A DNA stretch of 5,181 nucleotides from NCBI GenBank assembly GCA_027348355.1, contig DAIEPN010000050.1:1-5181 (forward strand), read 5' to 3'. The notes under the pieces were generated by a model. The model was given only the letters and a program-made list of their open reading frames with translations, did not search any database and had not been told where the DNA came from. Below are positions 1 to 5,181 of this stretch, piece after piece; positions within the stretch are counted from its first letter, which is position 1, and each line of letters begins with the position of its first letter. This DNA comes from Chlamydiota bacterium. GTDB taxonomy: Bacteria; Chlamydiota; Chlamydiia; Chlamydiales; Rhabdochlamydiaceae. The position numbers and the translations under genes are program-made.

Positions 1-532
1 AAGAAAGCATAAACGAGATAACGACAATATATGATTCCTTTGAGGTTCGAAAAATGGGGCCGAAAAACCTTCTAAATGGAGATCTTGAAGTTCTATAGGC
101 GAGAACTTCTTCAAAACGAGGCTCTGTAAACGCCATACGAATCCCATGAGACATTTCATGAAGAAGGATTTCCTCCTTTTTATAAAAGGACAAATATTTT
201 TCTTCTTGGAACCTTTTTTTTATCTGAATAAAGGAAGCTTGAACTAAATCGTCTTCCGAGGAGTCAATCCAAGTAGCCCCGCCTTGCCAAAAGGGCAGGT
301 TCTTATCGCTATAAAAAACGGGAATCCAATCTACTGTGCAACCAAAAAACCTATGCAACTCTGTATTAACACTCTCTCTTTCTGAAGAAGGAATTCTTTC
401 TCCTTCGAAGGTAAATGAACGAGAGAATTCCTCTAAAAGAGAGATTCTACTTAGAAATGAATCCTCATCTTCATTAGGGCCAACTAAAAATCCCTTTTGA
501 TGGCAGGAAAGTAAAAAAAAGTCCGTTGTCAT
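1..532 (-). CDS. Partial protein with HExxH metallopeptidase-like motif (N-terminal 177 residues)
   Basis: The frame is open from an ATG at 530-532 (minus strand) to the window edge with no stop, giving 177 residues; the C-terminus is missing. An in-frame TAA twelve codons upstream, with no other ATG between, fixes this start, although no good Shine-Dalgarno precedes it. The best functional clue is HEMSH at residues 125-129 (bases 146-160), which fits the HExxH zinc-binding motif, followed by GIRMAFTEP and a Glu pair at 141-142 that could supply a third metal ligand. A strongly hydrophobic stretch begins near residue 168 (YIVVISFML) and runs to the edge, so a membrane segment may follow. There is no signal peptide. 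The gene is divergent from topA. I do not recognise the family; it may be a chlamydia-restricted conserved protein. That it is coding is fairly sure; peptidase activity is inferred from a short motif only. Confidence 0.72.
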   Translation of the reverse strand, partial: MTTDFFLLSCHQKGFLVGPNEDEDSFLSRISLLEEFSRSFTFEGERIPSSERESVNTELHRFFGCTVDWIPVFYSDKNLPFWQGGATWIDSSEDDLVQASFIQIKKRFQEEKYLSFYKKEEILLHEMSHGIRMAFTEPRFEEVLAYRTSRSPFRRFFGPIFRTSKESYIVVISFMLS

Positions 533-830
533 TATAAAGATTTTATTATGTTCTTTAGCTTCTCGTTAACCTCGAAATTCCAGCCTCTTTTCAAAACTAA
601 CGAGCAAAACAAGTGAAATATCAAAAAATCCCAAGACAAAACGGGCCAAAGTAGATAACATTGTTTTTCTTTTTCCGAGATTTGTGTAAAATAATTTTAG
701 CAATTTTCCAAGAATATATGTTTTCCTAGAGAAAAATATCAAAATGAAAGAAAAAAGTACCCTCATAGGACATTTTTTTCAATGCATCAAAATACAAAAG
801 AGATTAAAAGTTACAAACTTTAGCTTTTTC

Positions 831-860
831 GCGACAAGATCTTGCATTAAAAAGAATAAT
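831..860 (+). promoter_or_regulatory. Candidate sigma-70-type promoter for topA
   Basis: GCGACA at 831-836 matches the last four bases of the -35 consensus. AATAAT at 855-860 matches five of six bases of the -10 consensus. The spacer is 18 bases. The predicted transcript would start near 867 and carry a leader of about 32 bases, long enough to include the ribosome binding site at 887-891. A perfect 10-bp palindrome, CAAGATCTTG (835-844), overlaps the -35 end and spacer and could be an operator, but this is only inference. In such AT-rich DNA, chance matches are common; TATAAA at 884-889 is an alternative -10, but it sits too close to the start codon. Confidence 0.3.
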
Positions 861-886
861 CAGAGAATTTTCATATAGGTAATTAT

Positions 887-891
887 AAAGG
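887..891 (+). promoter_or_regulatory. Ribosome binding site of topA
   Basis: AAAGG ends seven bases before the ATG at 899, a normal Shine-Dalgarno spacing. It supports this start, which also gives the standard TopA N-terminus with the TOPRIM glutamate at residue 9. Confidence 0.7.
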
Positions 892-898
892 TCCCTAA

Positions 899-3499
899 AT
901 GCCCAAAGCGCTTATCATCGTCGAATCCCCAACAAAAATTAAAACTCTAAAAAAATTTTTGGGATCCAAGTATTTTTACGAATCTTCTCTTGGACATATC
1001 CGAGATCTGCCCCAAAAAGGATTTGGAATCGATGTTGAAAATGACTTCGAGCCGCAATATGCCAATCTTCCTGAAAAAAAGGAAGTCATTGATAAACTCA
1101 AGAAGGCCGCAAAAAATGTCGATATTGTCTATCTAGCGCCCGATCCTGATCGAGAAGGGGAAGCGATCGCTTGGCACATAGCCGAAATTTTGCCAAAAGG
1201 AACCAAATACAAACGAACAACGTTCAATGCAATAACAAGGGACGCTGTTGAAGAGGCGTTAAAACATCCTCGTGAAATCGATCATGCTCTTGTTGATGCT
1301 CAGCAAGCCCGCAGACTACTAGATCGTATCGTGGGCTATAAAATTTCCCCTATTTTGACACGAAGAGTGCAAGGAGCCAGAGATGGGGGCCTTTCCGCAG
1401 GAAGAGTCCAATCTGTAGCTTTAAAGCTTGTCGTTGATAGGGAAAAGGAAATTGAAGCTTTTGTTCCTGTAGAATATTGGAATTTAGGATCCGTTTTACA
1501 AACAACCAAACAAGATGCTCCTTTTGAAGCAACCCTCTATTCTGTTGATGGAAAAAAGGTTGAAAAAGAAGCTTCTACGAAAAAAGAAGTCTTTACCATT
1601 CCAAATCAAAAAACAGCTGACGAGATTGTAAAAAGACTAGAAAAAGCTACCTATAAAGTTGCTTCTATCGAAAAAAAGGAAAAAAAGCGCAATCCAGTGC
1701 CTTCATTTATTACCTCTTCCTTGCAACAAGAAGCAAGCCGTCACTATGGATTTTCCGCTTCCCGCACAATGAATATCGCGCAAAGCCTTTATGAAGGGAT
1801 TGATATGGGAAATGAGGGCGCTGAAGGTTTGATTACCTATATGCGTACTGATTCTGTGCGTGTAGCACCGGAAGCCTTGCAAGCAGCTAGGAAATTCATC
1901 GCAAAAGAATACGGACAAGAATACCTCCCAGCGGAGGCCCGCGTTTTTGCAACAAAGAAAAGCAGCCAAGACGCCCACGAAGCCATTCGCCCTACGAATT
2001 TAGAACATCCGCCAGAGAAAATTAAAAACTTTTTAACAATCGATCAATTTAAACTATACCAATTGATCTGGAGACGCTTTATCGCTTCACAAATGAATCC
2101 AGCGATTTATGATACAATCTCTTGCGACATCGTAACCAATGACGATATGGTTCTGCGTGCAACTGGATCTACGATAAAATTCTCCGGATTTTTAATCGTT
2201 TATCAAGAAAAGAAAGATATAGATGATGAAATAGATAAGGAAGAAGCAGAAAAAGAAAAACTCCTTCCTTTCTTAGCAGAAGGAAAACTGCTTTCTTTGA
2301 TCAAAGTACTTTCAGAGCAATCTTTTACAAAACCACCTCCAAGATTTACAGAAGCTTCGTTAGTTAAAGAATTGGAAAAATCTGGCATAGGAAGACCCTC
2401 AACGTACGCAACGATCATGAATAAGATCCAGAGTAGAGATTATACCGTAAAAGAAAAAGGAGCGTTAAAACCAACCGAACTCGGAAGGGTTATCGCTCAT
2501 ATGCTTGAAGAAAATTTCAAAATGATCATGGACATTGGCTTCACAGCTGCCATGGAAGATGAGCTAGAGAGGATCGAAGAGAATCAAAGAGAATGGAAAG
2601 ACCTGATCCGTAAATTTTGGCAGGAATTTATCCCTACTGTAGAGGCCGCTGAAAAAGACGCTTTTGTTCCCAAAATCATGACTGATATCGATTGCCCAAA
2701 ATGTGGAAAACATAAGCTCCAAAAAATCTGGTCTCGTAAAAAATATTTTTATGGATGCTCTGATTATCCAAATTGTGATTTTACCGGTCCTATAGAGGCG
2801 ATCGCTTTTTCAAAAGAAGACTACGATCCTAACTTTGACTGGGAACAACCTTGTCCAAAATGTGGAAGCTTAATGCAAATACGTCATGGGAAATTTGGGA
2901 CCTTCCTTGGATGTTCCACCTATCCTACTTGCAAAGGAATTGTCAATATTCCCAAGATAGGAGAGGTCCCTCCAGAAAATCTACCCACTTGCCCTGCAAT
3001 TGGCTGCGATGGAAAAATGACGCAGCGCAAATCTAGATTTGGAAAAACGTTCTTTTCCTGCTCCAACTACCCCGATTGCGATGTGATCGTAAACAATATA
3101 GAAGATTTGGAAGAGAAATATCCAAACCATCCTAAGACGCCTTATGTGAAAAAATCCAAAGGAAGATTTGGTAAAGGAAAAAAAGAAGCTACCGAAGAAA
3201 AAACTAGAAAGAAAAAAACTACAAAAGCGGTCTCTAAGAAGGCAGTAAGTGCTAAAAAACCCCCTACTGGTAAAAAACTATCTCTATCAGCAGAGCTACA
3301 AGCCGTCGTTCAAGAAAAGGAGCTCACCCGCCCAGAACTTATCAAAAAAGTATGGGACTATATCAAAGAGCATAAACTACAAGACCCTAAGAACAAGAGA
3401 CTGATTGTTCCTGACAAAAAGCTAGAGAAAGTATTCGGGGATAAAAAACCTTTGGACATGATGCAACTTGCCAAGGTGTTGGGTAACCATATTTCGTAA
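899..3499 (+). CDS. topA: DNA topoisomerase I with C-terminal SWIB domain
   Basis: Type IA topoisomerase of 866 residues that nicks one DNA strand through a covalent 5'-phosphotyrosine link, passes the other strand and reseals, relaxing negative supercoils. The TOPRIM domain (about 1-115) has Glu9 in IIVESPTK and the acidic triad Asp82, Asp84, Glu86 in PDPDREGE, which bind Mg2+. Core motifs include LSAGRVQSVALK (165-176), the catalytic Tyr314 in LITYMRTDS, DAHEAIRPT (358-366) and SGIGRPSTYATI (495-506). Three four-cysteine zinc ribbons follow: Cys599/602/620/626, Cys652/655/672/678 and Cys698/703/721/727. Residues 750-792 are a Lys-rich linker, and 793-866 match the SWIB fold (ELTRPELIKKVWDYIKEHKL, then LIVPDKKLEKVFG). 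This SWIB fusion is known from chlamydial TopA. The frame is intact and all key residues are present. The start is supported by AAAGG seven bases upstream. Its stop lies 12 bases from that of the convergent gene. Identification is near certain; the SWIB role is not established. Confidence 0.98.
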   Translation: MPKALIIVESPTKIKTLKKFLGSKYFYESSLGHIRDLPQKGFGIDVENDFEPQYANLPEKKEVIDKLKKAAKNVDIVYLAPDPDREGEAIAWHIAEILPKGTKYKRTTFNAITRDAVEEALKHPREIDHALVDAQQARRLLDRIVGYKISPILTRRVQGARDGGLSAGRVQSVALKLVVDREKEIEAFVPVEYWNLGSVLQTTKQDAPFEATLYSVDGKKVEKEASTKKEVFTIPNQKTADEIVKRLEKATYKVASIEKKEKKRNPVPSFITSSLQQEASRHYGFSASRTMNIAQSLYEGIDMGNEGAEGLITYMRTDSVRVAPEALQAARKFIAKEYGQEYLPAEARVFATKKSSQDAHEAIRPTNLEHPPEKIKNFLTIDQFKLYQLIWRRFIASQMNPAIYDTISCDIVTNDDMVLRATGSTIKFSGFLIVYQEKKDIDDEIDKEEAEKEKLLPFLAEGKLLSLIKVLSEQSFTKPPPRFTEASLVKELEKSGIGRPSTYATIMNKIQSRDYTVKEKGALKPTELGRVIAHMLEENFKMIMDIGFTAAMEDELERIEENQREWKDLIRKFWQEFIPTVEAAEKDAFVPKIMTDIDCPKCGKHKLQKIWSRKKYFYGCSDYPNCDFTGPIEAIAFSKEDYDPNFDWEQPCPKCGSLMQIRHGKFGTFLGCSTYPTCKGIVNIPKIGEVPPENLPTCPAIGCDGKMTQRKSRFGKTFFSCSNYPDCDVIVNNIEDLEEKYPNHPKTPYVKKSKGRFGKGKKEATEEKTRKKKTTKAVSKKAVSAKKPPTGKKLSLSAELQAVVQEKELTRPELIKKVWDYIKEHKLQDPKNKRLIVPDKKLEKVFGDKKPLDMMQLAKVLGNHIS

Positions 3500-3511
3500 G
3501 CACATAAAAGA

Positions 3512-4843
3512 TTAGTGGATAAAGCGCTGCCAGGCTCCATACTTTTCCAAAATTCTTCCTTTTCGAAAAGTAAGAATAAGTAAAAGGCCGCTCACAATTA
3601 TGTGAAAAAAAAGTACCGGTAAAGTCTTTTCTCCAAATACTAGACTGGAGAGAAGAATTGAGATAGCAAATAATAGGTTAACATATCGTACGCTGCGAAT
3701 AACCTCCGCCATAGCAATGATAGATGCTGTCACAATTAATGCACCTAAAATAGGATCGAGATCAGCAAGCTTGCCTGTGATCTTAAATAAACTAGGAGCT
3801 GCAATCAATAGCCCTCCTAAAACGGCTGTAAAAAGCAAGTTCCAGGGAATAGTAATCCCCCAGGTCATCGAAGAAAAGATTTTTGAACTCTTATCTGTAA
3901 ATAAAGGTGTTCTTTCATCATATCTTGCAAGAGGCTCTGCTCCACCCTGAAAGAAAATCTTCCAAAATGAGCGCTTACTTTTTCTCACCCTTGAGAGATA
4001 TTGAAGAACTGCTACCACTTCATCGACAGTTAAAGAAATCATGATCAGCATAGCAAGAGCTGTACACAAACAAAGAGTGCAAAAAGAACCAACAACCAGA
4101 GGTTGTAAAATAATCAAAATGATACTAACAAGACCGAGCGGGACAACTAAAATACCAAAGCCTACAACAATCCAAGGCATCGTATACCAGCGCCTTGTAT
4201 CACCTTTACATCCCATCAATGCTTCAAAAGTGTAGGCAAGAGCACCTAGACCTGCATCAGGGATAGGAAAAGCTTTCGATATGTTAGAAGTAATCACATG
4301 TATCGTTCCCTCCCCAAAAAAGGGATCCCACATTGTATCGATATATCCTAGTTGATAAGCGGCAAGATACCTTGCGATAAACCAACCCAAGGAACCCAAA
4401 AAAATGATAGGAATGCGTTGGAGCCAAGAAGAAGGGTTATAGGACCAGCCTGGAGGAATTTCAGGACCTGTAGTAGAAAGTTTTCCCGGAACTCCAGGAA
4501 TAAGCAGAGAAAACAAGATTAAGAACACTCCTATTAATGTATCGTTCACGTAAGCGGATGGATCCGGAGCCCAAAAAATAAGAGGAGCGAACTGAAGCCA
4601 AACTCCCACTAAACATACCATCCAAGGAGCCCATGTTCTCCTATAAGAAAGAGAAAAAAAAGAGAAGAGCATAGCAATGATTCCACTTATACAGTCGCTA
4701 TAAATCATCTCGTCGCTTTTATAACCAAAAACGGCATGACCAGTTAGCAACCATCCCCCTAGGAACATATTGATAAAGCAGGTCCACAAAGTTGCAAGAT
4801 GTTTTTTCCGAAGGGCTTCATGAAATGAAACACTTTTATTCAT
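3512..4843 (-). CDS. Polytopic membrane protein, SPW-VKOR-SPW architecture
   Basis: A 443-residue inner-membrane protein with about 12 hydrophobic segments (roughly 17-37, 48-66, 71-91, 99-117, 143-165, 196-211, 222-248, 252-280, 331-351, 362-383, 386-404, 408-426). The central part (about 140-283) resembles the vitamin K epoxide reductase family: a first helix, a loop with VITSNISKAFPIPDAGLGALAY (183-204), and a late helix carrying the redox motif CTLC (Cys255, Cys258; bases 4070-4081). Family members oxidise or reduce quinones and thiols. Here the loop cysteine pair used by standard VKORs is absent; Cys212 is the only cysteine between the first helix and CTLC. The flanks look like two SPW-type repeats: GVWLQFAPLIFW with VNDTLIGVFLI (80-108), and GGLLIAAPSLF with DPILGALIV (343-371). 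A basic loop (about 284-323) precedes the second repeat. The ATG lies 2 bases after the stop of the epimerase-like gene, with GGA just upstream, suggesting translational coupling. The family call is fairly sure; substrate and partner are unknown. Confidence 0.82.
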   Translation of the reverse strand: MNKSVSFHEALRKKHLATLWTCFINMFLGGWLLTGHAVFGYKSDEMIYSDCISGIIAMLFSFFSLSYRRTWAPWMVCLVGVWLQFAPLIFWAPDPSAYVNDTLIGVFLILFSLLIPGVPGKLSTTGPEIPPGWSYNPSSWLQRIPIIFLGSLGWFIARYLAAYQLGYIDTMWDPFFGEGTIHVITSNISKAFPIPDAGLGALAYTFEALMGCKGDTRRWYTMPWIVVGFGILVVPLGLVSIILIILQPLVVGSFCTLCLCTALAMLIMISLTVDEVVAVLQYLSRVRKSKRSFWKIFFQGGAEPLARYDERTPLFTDKSSKIFSSMTWGITIPWNLLFTAVLGGLLIAAPSLFKITGKLADLDPILGALIVTASIIAMAEVIRSVRYVNLLFAISILLSSLVFGEKTLPVLFFHIIVSGLLLILTFRKGRILEKYGAWQRFIH

Positions 4844-4845
4844 GC

Positions 4846-5181
4846 CTATCCATTTGTAGAAGTCTTTTGCATTCTTTTAGGAAGTACAAGTTGATTTTGT
4901 TTGTACCAGGTAGCTGGATCCTTTTTCAAAGCATCGATCATGATTGGAAGGGTCCCGTCCAATGAATGTTTAGGTTCCCAACCAAGCACTTTCTTAGCTC
5001 GGCTAACATCCATAACATAATTATCATCTGCAAGTTTGATCATCCAAGGTTGAATGAAAGATTTTGGCATAAGGGGTGTATGGTTTTGCAACCACGCTCC
5101 TATACGAGCAAGGGTTTTAGGAATAGAATATGTTGTGATTTCTTTTCCAAAAAGCAAAGAACTGATTCTTTTCTGAAGATA
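4846..5181 (-). CDS. Partial NAD-dependent epimerase/dehydratase-like protein (C-terminal 111 residues)
   Basis: The frame is open from the window edge to a TAG at 4846-4848, so only the C-terminal 111 residues are seen; the nucleotide-binding Rossmann part and the active-site Tyr-Lys would lie outside. What remains resembles the C-terminal substrate-binding part of extended short-chain dehydrogenases: DVSRAKKVLGWEPKHSL (residues 58-74 of the visible part) is the typical 'D-x-S-R/K-A-x-x-x-LGW-x-P' segment, followed by the helix TLPIMIDALKKDPATWY (77-93). The conserved-looking IQPWMIKLADDNY (43-55) precedes it. Such proteins usually epimerise, dehydrate or reduce nucleotide sugars or similar substrates with NAD(P); this one's substrate cannot be told. 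It ends 2 bases before the VKOR/SPW gene, and from memory related epimerase-like genes sit beside VKOR/SPW genes in some proteobacteria, so they may act together. The TTG at 5155-5157 is an internal codon, not the start. Confidence 0.8.
   Translation of the reverse strand, partial: YLQKRISSLLFGKEITTYSIPKTLARIGAWLQNHTPLMPKSFIQPWMIKLADDNYVMDVSRAKKVLGWEPKHSLDGTLPIMIDALKKDPATWYKQNQLVLPKRMQKTSTNG

Larger units (their letters stand above)
533..898. other. Divergent intergenic region upstream of topA
   Basis: This AT-rich stretch of 366 bases separates the HExxH gene from topA. It should hold promoters for both. For topA, a candidate lies at 831-860. For the minus-strand gene, the best pair I see is TTGGAA (706-711) and TACACA (683-688) with a 17-base spacer, which would leave a leader of about 145 bases; this is weak. 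A 7-bp inverted repeat, CTCGTTA (562-568) and TAACGAG (598-604), could form an imperfect stem in that leader. A 66-codon hydrophobic open frame on the minus strand (566-766) lacks a convincing ribosome binding site and is not called as a gene. No tRNA or other structured RNA was recognised. Confidence 0.6.

Noticed and set aside
562..604. Inverted repeat CTCGTTA/TAACGAG as a regulatory RNA or operator.
   Set aside because: Only 7 bp with a 29-base gap and weak inner pairing; no further support.
566..766. Minus-strand open frame of 66 codons with hydrophobic content, between the HExxH gene and topA.
   Set aside because: No good ribosome binding site, T-rich codons typical of chance frames in AT-rich DNA, no recognised family. 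A small membrane protein cannot be ruled out without conservation data.
2851..3036. Alternative plus-strand open frame inside topA.
   Set aside because: It lies within the zinc-ribbon region of topA, whose own frame has clear CxxC motifs; this is a shadow frame.
3541..3571. Inverted repeats ACTTTTC/GAAAAGT (3541-3547, 3565-3571) and palindrome CTTTTCGAAAAG (3559-3570) near the gene ends, considered as a terminator.
   Set aside because: AT-rich stem, no T-run after it on either strand, and it lies within the coding end of the minus-strand gene.
4041..4235. Plus-strand open frame opposite the VKOR/SPW gene.
   Set aside because: It is antisense to the well-supported membrane protein, including its CTLC motif, and shows no domain of its own.
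5155..5157. TTG as a start codon for the epimerase-like protein.
   Set aside because: The frame stays open upstream to the window edge, and the visible part matches only the C-terminal region of the family, so this is an internal codon.

Overview
This AT-rich window most likely comes from a chlamydia, probably an environmental lineage outside the genus Chlamydia. The main reason is a complete DNA topoisomerase I whose C-terminus carries a lysine-rich linker and a SWIB domain, a fusion known from Chlamydiae. The genus cannot be told from this sequence.

Layout: (1) Positions 1-532 (minus) hold the N-terminal 177 residues of an unrecognised protein with an HExxH zinc-peptidase-like motif; its C-terminus lies outside the window. 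(2) Positions 533-898 are an AT-rich divergent intergenic region with a plausible topA promoter, a 10-bp palindrome and a clear topA ribosome binding site. No convincing gene was found there. (3) Positions 899-3499 (plus) encode TopA: TOPRIM and catalytic core, three four-cysteine zinc ribbons, basic linker, SWIB. (4) Positions 3512-4843 (minus), convergent with topA across only 12 bases, encode a polytopic membrane protein with a VKOR (vitamin K epoxide reductase-like) core flanked by two SPW-like membrane repeats. (5) Positions 4846-5181 (minus) hold the C-terminal 111 residues of an NAD-dependent epimerase/dehydratase-like protein, 2 bases upstream of the VKOR-like gene.

How they work together: TopA is a housekeeping enzyme that relaxes negative supercoils, and its basic tail and SWIB domain suggest a link to the condensed chlamydial nucleoid. 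The epimerase-like and VKOR/SPW genes look like one translationally coupled unit, probably a membrane-associated redox pair of unknown substrate. The VKOR core keeps its CxxC but lacks the usual loop cysteine pair, so it may not do standard disulfide-bond formation. The most unusual content is this two-gene unit, followed by the HExxH protein fragment. No mobile element, CRISPR array, tRNA or rRNA was seen.
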